A DNA stretch of 64,000 nucleotides, taken from Leifsonia tongyongensis. Lineage in GTDB: Bacteria; Actinomycetota; Actinomycetes; Actinomycetales; Microbacteriaceae. Positions within the stretch are counted from its first letter, which is position 1. Every line of letters begins with the position of its first letter. The translations under genes and the position numbers were made by a program. The notes under the pieces are model-generated. The model was not told the origin of the DNA. It saw nothing but the letters and a program-made list of their open reading frames with translations, and did no database searches. The stretch is from the NCBI RefSeq assembly GCF_010686705.1, contig NZ_JAAGWY010000002.1, forward strand, positions 706,001-770,000, in the 5' to 3' direction. Below, one piece after another: positions 33,986 through 43,500 of the stretch.

Positions 33986-35211
33986 TTCGACGCGAGCAGC
34001 CGGCGCACGACAGCATCGGCCAGAAGCCGCCCTCGCAGGGTCAGTTCCACCGACCCGCGCAGGGCGGCTTTCGCGTCGATGAGCTCATCCGCGATGAGGC
34101 CGGCGACCTCACGGCGGCCGTCGGCGTCGAGTTCGCTCGTCGCGAGACCGTCGCGGATGCGCGTGAGCAGCAGGATGCGCTCGACACGCCTGGTCTCGGC
34201 GTCGAGGGTCTCGCGGCCGGCGGCGGGAGACTCATCCGCCACGATCCGCGCCGCGTAGGCGGCCGGATGCTTGACGTTCCACCAGCGCACGCCGCCGACG
34301 TGGCTGTGGGCGCCCGGTCCCACTCCCCACCAGTCGTGGCCCTGCCAGTACGCGAGGTTGTGCCGGGAGCGGTGGTTGTCATCTGTGGCCCAGTTGCTCA
34401 CCTCGTACCAGTCGTAGCCGGCGGCGGAGAGTCGCGCATCCGCCGTCTCGTACATGTCGGCCTGGAGGTCCTCGTCGGGCTCGGCGACGACCCCCGATCT
34501 GATCTGGCGCGCGAGCTTCGTGCCGGGTTCGACGATCAGGGAATACGCCGACAGGTGGTCGGGGCGGCACGCGACGGCGGACTCGAGCGAGCGGCTCCAG
34601 TCGTCGAGCGACTCCCCCGGTGTGCCGTAGATGAGGTCCAGGCTCACCTGGAGGCCGGCGTCACGAGCCCACTCGACGACCAGCGGGACGCGCTCGGGGT
34701 CGTGGGTGCGCTCGAGCGTGGCGAGCACGTGCGGCACCGCTGACTGCATCCCGAACGAGACGCGGGTGAAGCCTCCGTCGGCCAGCCGGCGCAGGTAGTC
34801 CGCATCCACGGAGTCGGGGTTCGCCTCGGTCGTGATCTCGGCGCCGGGAGCGAGACCCCACGCATCGCGCACCGCCCCGAGCATGGTCGTGAGGTCGCTC
34901 GACGGCAGCATGGTCGGCGTGCCGCCCCCGAAGAACACGGTCGACACGGGCCGAGCCGGCAGCCCGCTCCGCTCGAGCGCACGTCGGGCGAATTCGACCT
35001 CGTGGACAGCGTGGCCCGCGTAGTCGCTCTGGGAGACGCCGCGGATCTCGGCGGCCGTGTAGGTGTTGAAGTCGCAGTAGCCGCACCGCACCCGGCAGAA
35101 CGGAACGTGCAGGTACACGCCGAAATTGCGGGAGGATGCGTCGATCGCGGCGGTTGCGGGAAGCAGTCCGTCGGCGGGCGCAGGGTCGCCGAGGGGAAGA
35201 GCGCTCGGCAT
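33982..35211 (-). CDS. hemW: Radical SAM heme chaperone HemW
   Basis: A 409-residue radical SAM protein. The [4Fe-4S] motif is C39-x3-C43-x2-C46 (CRVRCGYC). FFGGGTPTML and TTEANPDSV are typical, as is the C-terminal HemN-like domain (HNLAYWQGHDWWGVGPGAHSH). Members lack the extra Cys of true HemN and deliver heme rather than oxidise coproporphyrinogen; assignment to HemW over HemN rests on length and this motif spacing. The ATG lies 3 bp after the DUF1990 gene. Confidence 0.92.
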   Translation of the reverse strand: MPSALPLGDPAPADGLLPATAAIDASSRNFGVYLHVPFCRVRCGYCDFNTYTAAEIRGVSQSDYAGHAVHEVEFARRALERSGLPARPVSTVFFGGGTPTMLPSSDLTTMLGAVRDAWGLAPGAEITTEANPDSVDADYLRRLADGGFTRVSFGMQSAVPHVLATLERTHDPERVPLVVEWARDAGLQVSLDLIYGTPGESLDDWSRSLESAVACRPDHLSAYSLIVEPGTKLARQIRSGVVAEPDEDLQADMYETADARLSAAGYDWYEVSNWATDDNHRSRHNLAYWQGHDWWGVGPGAHSHVGGVRWWNVKHPAAYAARIVADESPAAGRETLDAETRRVERILLLTRIRDGLATSELDADGRREVAGLIADELIDAKAALRGSVELTLRGRLLADAVVRRLLASN

Positions 35212-35214
35212 GCC

Positions 35215-35862
35215 TCAGGCCGCCCGGGCGGGCAGGAGCGAACGCAGGTATTTGTTCGTGTAGTGCCGCTGTGCGAGACGCAGGATCGGGGACGTCGCGC
35301 GGTAGAAGCCGTTCGAGGGGCGCGAGAAGGCCCGCACGACGAACCACACCGACCCGTCCTCACGGTGCTCGACCAGGAACGCCTCCTCACCGCTCAACGG
35401 ATGACCGTGAAGCGTTCCGTACGCGAATCCGACCCGGTTCTGCTCGTCGATCACATACACGACCCGAAGCGGGGCGGAAACGCGGAACGGCCAGAACGGG
35501 ATCTTCAGCACAGCGGTCATCCCGTTGACGATGTACGGCGAACCGTCCTCGGCGAACACCGCCTCCGACTGGCGGTGCTCCTGCAGCTTTGCGGGGCTGC
35601 CGTCGGGATTGAACATGACACCGGCGTACTGGACGCCCGTGCCTTCACGCGCCTCCGTCACTCTGATCCCGCTGCCGCGCTGAACGCCCCACGTCATCAG
35701 GGAGGCGGCGGCCGTCTTGAATCGCTCCTCGCCGCTGCCGAGGCGTGCCTCGCGAATCACGGGCCGGTAGCCCTTCGGCGGGTAGTAGAGCAGGTCGGCT
35801 GCCTGCGTTCCACCGACCGCGCCGTACGTGACGGGCTGATCGGTGAAGGTGGTGCGGCGCAT
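35215..35862 (-). CDS. DUF1990 family protein
   Basis: A 215-residue protein of unknown function. It begins MRRTTFTDQPVTYGAVGGTQ, the usual N-terminus of the family, and has the conserved core FKTAAASLMTWGVQRGSGI and FAYGTLHGHPLSGEEAFLV. No signal peptide or membrane helix is evident. It sits directly upstream of hemW with a 3-bp gap, and this pairing suggests cotranscription. Confidence 0.88.
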   Translation of the reverse strand: MRRTTFTDQPVTYGAVGGTQAADLLYYPPKGYRPVIREARLGSGEERFKTAAASLMTWGVQRGSGIRVTEAREGTGVQYAGVMFNPDGSPAKLQEHRQSEAVFAEDGSPYIVNGMTAVLKIPFWPFRVSAPLRVVYVIDEQNRVGFAYGTLHGHPLSGEEAFLVEHREDGSVWFVVRAFSRPSNGFYRATSPILRLAQRHYTNKYLRSLLPARAA

Positions 35863-36023
35863 GATCCCACTGTACGAGAGTCTGCAGTGCACGGCGTCGG
35901 CGTCGAATCGATAACATCTCCCTTTAGGGGTAGATGAAAGCTGGATGGGATCGGTGCCCACCGCTAGCGTGGGGTCACCGGTCCGCGATCGTGGGCCTCA
36001 CGACCGCGGGGCCAGGGGGAACG

Positions 36024-37139
36024 ATGTCACGTCGAGGGGGAACGATCGTCGCGCTCGGCGCGCTGTCGGCCGCACTGCTCTTGAGCGGATGCACATCGTC
36101 GCCGCCGCCCGCTCACACGGCCGACCCTGTGGCATCGACCGCTCCGACGCCCGCTGCCGTCCACCCGACCTGCGCGACGATGGCCCCGCCCTCGACGCTC
36201 GCGGCCATCGCCCCGCAGCTCGTGGTGCAGCCCGCCACAAACTACTCGATCGCACCGCCGGCCGAGAACGCGGCCCCGAGCGCCAGGGCCGTATTCATGA
36301 CAGCCGTCTACCCGCCTTCGGCGACCACCGTGCTCGCGGGACTGCAGGCGGGCTACTTCGACTGCGAGTGGCGTGACACCCCGTCAACGAACTACGTACG
36401 GGTCTCCGTCCTGCCGGCCGGCTCCGCTGCGTTCGACGCGCACTGGAGGTCGACCCACTACGACATCGCGTCGTGGGCGCTCTTCGCCGGGCTCGGTAAG
36501 GCTGACAAGTCTGTCGGCGGCTGCATGAACGGCGACGGTCCGTCCTGCGAGATCAGCACGCTTTCCGGCACCACCTGGGTGACCGTCACGGAATCCGAGG
36601 GTGACATCTCGGCCACGACGGCCCCGGCGATCAGGGCGCACCTCGAGGCGATCACCCATTCGACCCTCGCGGCGCTGGACGCTGCCGGTCCGCTCGTGGC
36701 CGCTCAGCAGCAGCCACCGTCACGCTGGCAGTCCGGTGGCTGCACTGTCGTCGACACGGCCGTGCAGTCGATCACCGGGTCGACCGGCGGCACCGCCGAG
36801 AAACGGGCTCTCGACTTCACGGATGCGTACGATCCGGTGTTCCGCGCGGCCGTGGCGCAGTCCGGCGCCTTCGACTGCGTCGACACGGAGGCCCAGGTGA
36901 CCATCGTGCCCGGTGCGGACGACACCGCACCCATCGTCTACACCTCGGATTCGACGACGCCCGTCGCCGTCAGCATCCCCGGCGTCGCAGGCGCCCGGGA
37001 CCTCTGCGACGCATCCAACGCGACCGCCTGCTGGACCGAGGGCTACATCGATCATGCCCTCGTCACGATCGCGGGCGACCTCACGGCCTCCGGCCGCCAC
37101 GCCGAACTCGCTGCGATCGCCGTCGCCCTCGCCGGCTGA
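36024..37139 (+). CDS. Putative secreted lipoprotein of unknown function
   Basis: A 371-residue protein with a lipoprotein signal peptide (MSRRGGTIVALGALSAALLL, lipobox LSGC, Cys at residue 23). The mature part is Ala/Thr/Ser-rich with a Pro-rich linker and several Cys that may pair in the cell envelope (PTCATM, YFDCEW, GGCMNG, PSCEI, GGCTVV, FDCVDT, DLCDAS, TACWTEG). The regions around YFDCEW and FDCVDT look like two copies of one domain. AGGGGGAA precedes the ATG. I do not recognise a family. It converges on lepA with a 6-bp gap. Confidence 0.8.
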   Translation: MSRRGGTIVALGALSAALLLSGCTSSPPPAHTADPVASTAPTPAAVHPTCATMAPPSTLAAIAPQLVVQPATNYSIAPPAENAAPSARAVFMTAVYPPSATTVLAGLQAGYFDCEWRDTPSTNYVRVSVLPAGSAAFDAHWRSTHYDIASWALFAGLGKADKSVGGCMNGDGPSCEISTLSGTTWVTVTESEGDISATTAPAIRAHLEAITHSTLAALDAAGPLVAAQQQPPSRWQSGGCTVVDTAVQSITGSTGGTAEKRALDFTDAYDPVFRAAVAQSGAFDCVDTEAQVTIVPGADDTAPIVYTSDSTTPVAVSIPGVAGARDLCDASNATACWTEGYIDHALVTIAGDLTASGRHAELAAIAVALAG

Positions 37140-37145
37140 CTCGAG

Positions 37146-39002
37146 CTACTTCTTGTACGTTTTGACGCTCTCGGTGTCGCCGGACAGGGCTGCGATGAAC
37201 GCCTCCTGCGGGACCTCGACGCGGCCGACCATCTTCATCCGCTTCTTGCCCTCTTTCTGCTTCTCGAGGAGCTTGCGCTTGCGGGTGATGTCACCGCCGT
37301 AGCATTTCGCGAGGACGTCCTTGCGCATCGCGCGGATGCTCTCACGCGCGATGATGCGCGCGCCGATGGCGGCCTGGATGGGCACCTCGAACTGCTGGCG
37401 CGGGATCAGTTCGCGCAGGCGGCCGGTCATGAGCACGCCGTAGGCGTACGCCTTGTCGCGGTGCACGATCGCGCTGAACGCATCCACCTGTTCGCCCTGA
37501 AGGAGGATGTCGACCTTCACCAGGTCGGCCTCCTGCTCGCCCGCGGGCTCGTAGTCGAGCGAGGCGTATCCGGCCGTGCGGCTCTTGAGCTGGTCGAAGA
37601 AGTCGAACACGATCTCGCCGAGCGGCATCGTGTAGCGGATCTCCACGCGGTCCTCACCGAGGTACTCCATACCGAGCAGGGATCCGCGGCGGCTCTGGCA
37701 GAGTTCCATGATCACGCCGACGTAGTCCTTCGGCGCGAGGATCGCAGCCTTCACCATCGGCTCCTCGACCTTGGCGATCTTGCCGCCGGGGAACTCGCTT
37801 GGGTTGGTGACGGTGATCGTCTTCTTGTCCTCGGTGGTGACTTCGTAGATCACGCTGGGGGCCGTCGTGATCAGGTCGAGGCCGAACTCGCGCTCCAGGC
37901 GCTCGGTGACGATCTCGAGGTGGAGCAGCCCGAGGAATCCGCAGCGGAAGCCGAAGCCGAGCGCGACCGAGGTCTCCGGCTCGTAGACGAGGGCCGCATC
38001 CGACAGCTTCAGCTTGTCGAGCGCCTCGCGCAACTCCGGATAGTCGCTGCCGTCGATCGGGTACAGGCCAGAGAACACCATCGGCTTCGGCTCCGTGTAA
38101 CCGGGGAGCGCCTGAGTCGCAGGCTTCGCGGCCGTCGTGATCGTGTCACCGACCTTCGACTGGCGCACATCCTTCACGCCGGTGATCAGGTAGCCCACCT
38201 CGCCGACGCCGAGGCCCTTGCTCGGGGTCGGCTCCGGCGAGCTCACCCCGATCTCGAGGATCTCGTGGGTCGCCCTCGTCGACATCATCTGGATGCGCTC
38301 GCGAGGCGACAGCTGGCCGTCGACCATGCGCACATAGGTCACGACACCGCGGTAGCTGTCGTAGACCGAGTCGAAGATCATCGCTCGCGCAGGGGCCTTG
38401 GCATCGCCGACCGGGGCCGGGATGAGTTCGACGACCCGGTCGAGGAGCTCCTCGACGCCCATGCCGGTCTTGCCGGACACCCGCAGGACGTCTTCCGGCT
38501 TGCCGCCGATCAGCGAAGCAAGCTCCGCCGCGTATTTCTCCGGGTCGGCCGCCGGCAGATCGATCTTGTTGAGCACGGGGATGATCGTGAGGTCGTTCTC
38601 GAGCGCCAGATACAGGTTCGCGAGCGTCTGGGCTTCGATGCCCTGGGCGGCGTCCACGAGAAGGATGGCGCCCTCGCACGCGGCCAGCGACCGGGAGACC
38701 TCGTAGGTGAAGTCGACGTGGCCGGGGGTGTCGATCATGTTCAGGGCGAACGTGTCTGAGTCCACCTGCCACGGCATCCGCACCGCCTGGCTCTTGATCG
38801 TGATGCCGCGCTCACGCTCGATGTCCATGCGGTCGAGGTACTGCGCCCGCATGTCGCGGTCGCTGACGACGCCGGTGATCTGGAGCATCCGGTCGGCCAG
38901 CGTCGACTTGCCGTGGTCGATGTGGGCGATGATGCAGAAATTGCGGATGGACGCCGGATCGGTCGCGGCGGGCTCGAGGGCCTTCAGAGCTCGTGGTGAC
39001 AT
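37146..39002 (-). CDS. lepA: Elongation factor 4 (LepA)
   Basis: A 618-residue ribosome-binding GTPase that back-translocates or helps in 30S assembly. The P-loop AHIDHGKST is at residues 26-34. [12 protein letters not shown] (switch I), DTPGHVDF (G3) and NKIDLP (G4) follow. The C-terminal LepA-specific domain ends in [24 protein letters not shown]-like sequence. I chose the ATG at 39002, where the conserved N-terminus begins ([11 protein letters not shown]). Confidence 0.98.
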   Translation of the reverse strand: MSPRALKALEPAATDPASIRNFCIIAHIDHGKSTLADRMLQITGVVSDRDMRAQYLDRMDIERERGITIKSQAVRMPWQVDSDTFALNMIDTPGHVDFTYEVSRSLAACEGAILLVDAAQGIEAQTLANLYLALENDLTIIPVLNKIDLPAADPEKYAAELASLIGGKPEDVLRVSGKTGMGVEELLDRVVELIPAPVGDAKAPARAMIFDSVYDSYRGVVTYVRMVDGQLSPRERIQMMSTRATHEILEIGVSSPEPTPSKGLGVGEVGYLITGVKDVRQSKVGDTITTAAKPATQALPGYTEPKPMVFSGLYPIDGSDYPELREALDKLKLSDAALVYEPETSVALGFGFRCGFLGLLHLEIVTERLEREFGLDLITTAPSVIYEVTTEDKKTITVTNPSEFPGGKIAKVEEPMVKAAILAPKDYVGVIMELCQSRRGSLLGMEYLGEDRVEIRYTMPLGEIVFDFFDQLKSRTAGYASLDYEPAGEQEADLVKVDILLQGEQVDAFSAIVHRDKAYAYGVLMTGRLRELIPRQQFEVPIQAAIGARIIARESIRAMRKDVLAKCYGGDITRKRKLLEKQKEGKKRMKMVGRVEVPQEAFIAALSGDTESVKTYKK

Positions 39003-39061
39003 TGTGGGCCAATTCTCCCACGACCCGGGCCGCTCCCGGGACGCCGTCGTCAGCGGATGGG

Positions 39062-40285
39062 TCAGCTCGCGAAACGCTCCGAGCGTTCGACGACCTGTCC
39101 CCGGCCATCCACCCACCGATACACCTCGGCGCCCTCGATGAACACCCGCTCCGCGCGCGAGTTCACATCGAGCGGGTCGCCCGACCAGACGACGACGTCT
39201 CCGTCGAGTCCGACCGTCAACGAGCCGACCCGGTCGTCGAGGCGCATGAACGATGCGGGGTTCACGGTCAGGGCCCGCAGCGCCGTGTCGCGGGGCAGCC
39301 CCTCCTTGACGGCCAACGACGCCTGGTGCACGAGGAAGTTGATGGGTACGACCGGGTGGTCGGTCGTGATCGCAATGCGCACTCCGGCGGCCGCGAGTGT
39401 CGCCAGGTTGCGGATGGCACGGTCGCGCAGCTCGACCTTCGAGCGCGAGGTGAACAGAGGGCCGAAGATCACCGGGATGTCCCGCTCGGCCAGCACGTCA
39501 GCGAGCTTGTGGCCCTCTGTGCCGTGGTTGATGACCAGCCGGTAGCCGAACTCGTCGGCCAGGCGGATGGCCGTGGCGATGTCGTCGTGACGGTGCGTGT
39601 GCTGGTCCCACGCGAGTTCCCCCTCGAGCACCCGCGCGAGCGCCTCCTTGGCGAGGTCGCGCGGAAACGCGGTGCCCGCCTCCTGTGCCGCGTCGCGCGC
39701 CGCGATGTAGTCCTGGGCTTCGACGAACGCCTGGCGGATGATGAGCGCGACGCCCAGCCGGGTGCTCGGTGTCTTGTCCTTCGCCCCGTAAACGCGTTTC
39801 GGGTTCTCGCCGAGCGCCGACTTCACGCTCACCGAATCACTGATCACCTGCTCATCGATCGTGCGTCCGCCCCACGTCTTGATGGCGACTGTCTGGCCAC
39901 CGATCGGGTTGCCCGAGCCCGGCTTCACGACCACCGACGTGATCCCGCCCGCGAGCGCGTCGCGGAAACCTTCGTCGTCGATGTTGATGGCGTCGATCGC
40001 CCGCACGGCCGCCGTGTTCGGCGCGGTCAGCTCGTTCGTGTCGTCGCCGGCCGGTCCGTTCGCCTCCTCATCGATGCCGACGTGGCCGTGGGCTTCGACG
40101 AAGCCGGGCAGAACCCACTTGCCGGTGGCGTCGACCACGTCGATCTCGGCGGGGATGGCGATGTCGCGGCCGACGGCGGTGATCGTGCCCGCTTCGATCA
40201 GGACCGTCCCGCCCTCGATCGGATCGCCGGCGACCGGGACGATGTAGGCGTTGACGATGGCGACGGATGCGGGAGCAGTCTTCAT
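39062..40285 (-). CDS. Amidohydrolase family protein (imidazolonepropionase-like)
   Basis: A 407-residue metal-dependent hydrolase. The HxH metal motif is H66-G-H68 ([12 protein letters not shown]). Later metal or catalytic positions are in [18 protein letters not shown] and ITTDHPVVP. The N- and C-terminal beta-sandwich halves are recognisable ([14 protein letters not shown] and [16 protein letters not shown]). The substrate is unknown; related proteins act on cyclic amides or peptides. It sits upstream of lepA on the same strand with a 59-bp gap. Confidence 0.9.
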   Translation of the reverse strand: MKTAPASVAIVNAYIVPVAGDPIEGGTVLIEAGTITAVGRDIAIPAEIDVVDATGKWVLPGFVEAHGHVGIDEEANGPAGDDTNELTAPNTAAVRAIDAINIDDEGFRDALAGGITSVVVKPGSGNPIGGQTVAIKTWGGRTIDEQVISDSVSVKSALGENPKRVYGAKDKTPSTRLGVALIIRQAFVEAQDYIAARDAAQEAGTAFPRDLAKEALARVLEGELAWDQHTHRHDDIATAIRLADEFGYRLVINHGTEGHKLADVLAERDIPVIFGPLFTSRSKVELRDRAIRNLATLAAAGVRIAITTDHPVVPINFLVHQASLAVKEGLPRDTALRALTVNPASFMRLDDRVGSLTVGLDGDVVVWSGDPLDVNSRAERVFIEGAEVYRWVDGRGQVVERSERFAS

Positions 40286-40411
40286 GGGTCGAGCCTACGA
40301 CCCGGCGCGAAGAGGTTCACCGATCGTTCATCCATCGTTTCTCGAACAGCCACGGGAGTTCGCAGCACAGCGATTCGTTGTCATACGTCAATCGTCTTCG
40401 AAGGGAATCCC

Positions 40412-40992
40412 ATGAAAGCCGGCACAACGATGCACCCCGACACGACGAACGGAAGGCGGGGCCGCAGCCGCACCCAGTACGTCGCGGGCGCGACGCGACC
40501 ACGCTCTACGTCGCGGATGAGGGCAACGGCGTCGCGACCTATGCCGGGGGCGCCTACACCGCGGCCGCAGCACAGACCTCGGCAGGCCTGCAGAAGTGGA
40601 CCCTCGCGAACGGTGTCTGGAAGCTCGCGTACACCCTGACCGCTGGTGTGAACCTTGGTGCTCCGTACCAGGTTCCGGGTTACCCGACCGGGAACAACTC
40701 CGCTACAGGCCTTCCGTGGGCACCGGCGACCGACGGGCTGCGCAACCTCACCGGTACTGTCCACCGCGACGGCACGGTGACGGTCTACGGCATCACCTCG
40801 ACGGTCAGCGGTGCGACCGACACCGGCGCAGACCCGAACAAGCTGGTGGCGATCACCGACCGCCTCTCCGGCGTCACCCCCGACGCGGGCGAGAGCTTCA
40901 CCACCCTGCGGACGGCACACGCCGGTGAGGCGCTCCGCGGCGTCTCGTTCACTCCCGGAACGACGTCGCACCAGGGTGACGACCGAGGCTGA
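40412..40992 (+). pseudogene. Remnant of a secreted beta-propeller-type protein gene (5' and 3' ends, centre lost)
   Basis: At 40412 a Shine-Dalgarno (GAAGGGAA) and ATG begin a frame (MKAGTTMHPDTTNGRRGRSR...) that soon turns to nonsense. From about 40500 a different frame gives convincing protein with no start: TTLYVADEGNGVATYAGG, then GLQKWTLANGVWKLAYTLTAG, then PYQVPGYPTGNN, GTVHRDGTVTVYGITSTVSG and DPNKLVAITDRLSG, ending at 40992. That is the C-terminal part of secreted proteins with LYVADEG/LQKW repeats. The picture fits a large internal deletion joining the two ends out of frame. The rest of 40286-41063 holds no gene. Confidence 0.6.
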
Positions 40993-41063
40993 CCGGGTGG
41001 CGCTGACGGCCACGCGGGACGAACCGGATGGAATGCCGCGCGCCCACCTGCGTTACTGCTTTC

Positions 41064-41951
41064 ATGAGCATTCTCCTGACCGGCGCGACCGGCTTCATCG
41101 GATCATCCGTTCTCCGACGCCTCATCGACGAAGGCCACTCCGTGACCGCCCTCGTCCGGCACCCGTCCCGAGTCGCGCAGGTCACCGCAGCGGGCGCCAC
41201 GGCGCTCGTGGGGGATGCGCGAGACATCGACCTCGTGGCCGACGCATCCGAGGCCAGCGACGGCGTCATCCATCTCGCCTCCGCGAAGGATGTCGACCAC
41301 GACTTCATCACCGGCGTCTTCCGCGGGCTCGAGGGCAGCGACAAGCCGTTCATCCACACCGGTGGGATCTGGACCTACGGCTCCAGCCCCGCCATCACGG
41401 AGACATCGCCCGTCGACCCGCCCGAGCTGACCTCCTGGCGCGGGGTGAACGAGTCGCGCGTGCGCGACGCTCTCGGCATCCGGACGATCGTCATCGCGCC
41501 GGGCATCGTCTACGGCTACGGCAAGGGGATCCCGAACGACATCGTCGGTGCGCCGGTCACGGACACGGTGCCTCCGACCCTCCTGCTCATCGGCGACGGC
41601 ACCCAGCACTGGACGACCGTGCACGTCGACGATCTCGCGGCGCTCTACGTGCTTGCGCTCGAGAACGCGCGGGCCGGGAGCACCTACATCGGGGCGAGCG
41701 GCCACAACCCGACCGTGCGCGAGCTCGGCGAGGCGGCGGCGCAGGCGGCCGGACTCGCCGGCGTGACGGGAGAGTCCGCGGACGCGTCCCGTGAACGGCT
41801 CGGCGCCGGGTACGCGGATGCACTTCTCCTCGACCAGCAGGCGAGCGGGTCGCGCGCTCGCGTCGAGCTCGGCTGGGAGCCGAACCGTCCGAGCCTCGTC
41901 GAGGAACTGGCACACGGGAGCTACGCGCCGCAGCGCGCAGCCCTCGCCTGA
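41064..41951 (+). CDS. NAD(P)-dependent epimerase/SDR family oxidoreductase
   Basis: A 295-residue atypical short-chain dehydrogenase. The nucleotide-binding motif GATGFIG is at residues 7-13. The region GIWTYGSSP precedes the usual YxxxK area, which is degenerate here (the Ser/Tyr around residues 107-110 are not followed by a clear YxxxK), and APGIVYGYGKG follows. The extended SDR pattern with TTVHVDDLAALYVLALE is typical of NAD-dependent epimerase/dehydratase proteins. Substrate unknown. It stands alone between the pseudogene and rpsT. Confidence 0.85.
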   Translation: MSILLTGATGFIGSSVLRRLIDEGHSVTALVRHPSRVAQVTAAGATALVGDARDIDLVADASEASDGVIHLASAKDVDHDFITGVFRGLEGSDKPFIHTGGIWTYGSSPAITETSPVDPPELTSWRGVNESRVRDALGIRTIVIAPGIVYGYGKGIPNDIVGAPVTDTVPPTLLLIGDGTQHWTTVHVDDLAALYVLALENARAGSTYIGASGHNPTVRELGEAAAQAAGLAGVTGESADASRERLGAGYADALLLDQQASGSRARVELGWEPNRPSLVEELAHGSYAPQRAALA

Positions 41952-41966
41952 CCGTTCACGGTGAAA

Positions 41967-41996
41967 TTGCCGGGAACGGCATCGTGCTGGTAACGT
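41967..41996 (+). promoter_or_regulatory. Possible rpsT promoter
   Basis: TTGCCG (41967-41972), 18-bp spacer, TAACGT (41991-41996). The -35 box also lies in a small TGCCG-GGAA-CGGCA hairpin, so this could instead be the end of the SDR transcript. Confidence 0.35.
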
Positions 41997-42006
41997 TGTC
42001 TGTTGG

Positions 42007-42044
42007 CTTGCGTGTGGGTTCTGTCCGCACGATCTTGCCGCAAG
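42007..42044 (+). promoter_or_regulatory. Stem-loop in the rpsT leader
   Basis: CTTGCG (42007-42012) pairs with CGCAAG (42039-42044), and inside it TGTGG pairs with CCGCA. It lies 63-100 nt before the rpsT GTG. A role in autoregulation by S20 is possible but only inferred. Confidence 0.35.
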
Positions 42045-42106
42045 GCGCCCTCTCTCGCTGAGCGGCACATCCGAAACTCCCATCGAACGAAAGAACTCAA
42101 CCACTC

Positions 42107-42367
42107 GTGGCAAACATCAAGTCGCAGATCAAGCGCATCGGCACCAACAAGAAGGCTCAGGAGCGCAACAAAGCGGTCAAGAGCGAAGTGAAGACCGCAG
42201 TCCGCGCAACGCGCGAAGCTGTCATCGCCGGCGACAAGGTCAAGGCGACCTCGGCGCTCAAGGTCGCCGCCAAGAAGCTCGACAAGGCTGCCAGCAAGGG
42301 CGTCATCCACAAGAACCAGGCTGCGAACAAGAAGTCGGCTATCGCCAAGCAGGTCGCAAGCCTCTAG
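42107..42367 (+). CDS. rpsT: 30S ribosomal protein S20
   Basis: An 86-residue basic protein that binds 16S rRNA. It begins [20 protein letters not shown], and most of its length is Lys/Ala-rich helix ([20 protein letters not shown]). The start codon is GTG; non-ATG starts are known for rpsT elsewhere, where they help autoregulation. The Shine-Dalgarno is weak (GAAAGAA). A strong bidirectional terminator follows 27 bp after the stop. Confidence 0.98.
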   Translation: MANIKSQIKRIGTNKKAQERNKAVKSEVKTAVRATREAVIAGDKVKATSALKVAAKKLDKAASKGVIHKNQAANKKSAIAKQVASL

Positions 42368-42393
42368 TATTCCTCGGTGCCCGCGGGCACTGT

Positions 42394-42431
42394 GCGAAAG
42401 GGCCTCCGTCGAATGACGGGGGCCCTTTCGC
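42394..42431. terminator. Bidirectional terminator between rpsT and holA
   Basis: GCGAAAGGGCC (42394-42404) pairs perfectly with GGCCCTTTCGC (42421-42431), and inside it CCGTC pairs with GACGG around a GAAT tetraloop. It lies between two converging genes. Confidence 0.85.
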
Positions 42432-42447
42432 GTTGCCTGAGCGCGGC

Positions 42448-43500
42448 TCAGGCGCGACCGCGCGCGGCCACGATCCGGACGAGACGCTCGAGCGCATACA
42501 CCGGGTCGCGGCCGCCGCCTTTGACGTTCGCATCCGTCTCGGCGAGCACCTCGATGCAGCGACCGAGTCCCTCGTCGGTCCACCCGCGCAGATCGCGCTG
42601 GGCCCGGTCGACCTGCCACGGAGCGAGACCGAACTGGGAGGCGAGCTGGGCGGAACTGCCGCGCGCGCCCGACAGCTTGGCCATGGTGCGGACTTTGACG
42701 GCGAACGCCGCGACCATCGGAACAGGATCGGCGCCGGACGCGAGAGCATGCCGCAATGTCACCAGCGCTTCGCCGTGTCGGCCGGCGATGGCGGCATCGG
42801 CCACCTGAAACGCGTTGGTCTCGACACGGCCGCTGTAGTACTTGTCGACCGTGGCCTCGGTGACTTCGGCCCCGATGTCGGAGATGAGCTGCTGGCAGGC
42901 AGCAGCGAGTTCGGCGAGATCGTCGCTGAACGCCGAAGTGATCGCGCGGAGTGCCCCCGGTGAGATCTTCTTGCCGGCCGTCGCGAATTCCGCCTGGGCG
43001 AACTCATACTTGTCCGCGTCGCGTTTCAGCTCTGCGCATACGACCTCGATGCCGTCGCCGGAGCCTGAGCGGATCGCGTCGAGCAGCTTCTTGCCGCGCA
43101 CCCCTCCTGCGTGACGCAGCACGACGACAGCGCCGTCCGCCGGTGACGCCAGATAGCCGAGCATCTCGTCGAGGAACACGTCCGTGCATTTCTCGACGGC
43201 GTCGACGCGGATCAGCCGCGGCTCACCGAACAGGGAGGGGCTGGCCAGGGTGAGGAGCTCGCCCGGCGCGTAGTCGTTCGCGGCGAGGTCACTGATCTCC
43301 AGGCTCGGGTCTTCGGCCTTGAGCTGGTCGCGAAGCAGCCGGATGGCCCTGTCCGCGAGAAACCCTTCGGTGCCCGAGACGAGGACCACGGGCTTCGGAC
43401 GGATGCCGTTCCACGCGACCTGGGGAATCGCCGCCGCCGATCGACCTGCGCCGCCCGTCGTCTTGCCGCCGCGGGCGCCTCCCGTATTCCGTGCCGCCAC
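42448..43500 (-). CDS. holA: DNA polymerase III subunit delta
   Basis: A 350-residue clamp-loader subunit that opens the beta clamp. The N-terminal domain begins VVLVSGTEGFLADRAIRLL, and the C-terminal collar has FQVADAAIAGRHGEALVTLRHAL. The first 30 residues are a Gly/Ala-rich extension. The GTG start at 43500 has AAGGAGG 5 nt upstream, a very good site. The comEC frame overlaps the first 289 nt (see comEC). Confidence 0.95.
   Translation of the reverse strand: MAARNTGGARGGKTTGGAGRSAAAIPQVAWNGIRPKPVVLVSGTEGFLADRAIRLLRDQLKAEDPSLEISDLAANDYAPGELLTLASPSLFGEPRLIRVDAVEKCTDVFLDEMLGYLASPADGAVVVLRHAGGVRGKKLLDAIRSGSGDGIEVVCAELKRDADKYEFAQAEFATAGKKISPGALRAITSAFSDDLAELAAACQQLISDIGAEVTEATVDKYYSGRVETNAFQVADAAIAGRHGEALVTLRHALASGADPVPMVAAFAVKVRTMAKLSGARGSSAQLASQFGLAPWQVDRAQRDLRGWTDEGLGRCIEVLAETDANVKGGGRDPVYALERLVRIVAARGRA

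Noticed and set aside
40267-40992. A single intact 241-codon gene starting at the ATG at 40267
   Set aside because: The first 75 codons are antisense to the amidohydrolase start or of shadow composition; only the part from about 40500 looks like protein, so a remnant is the better reading.
41967-41981. TGCCG-GGAA-CGGCA as a terminator of the SDR gene
   Set aside because: The stem is only 5 bp with no T-run; it is kept only as a caution on the rpsT promoter.
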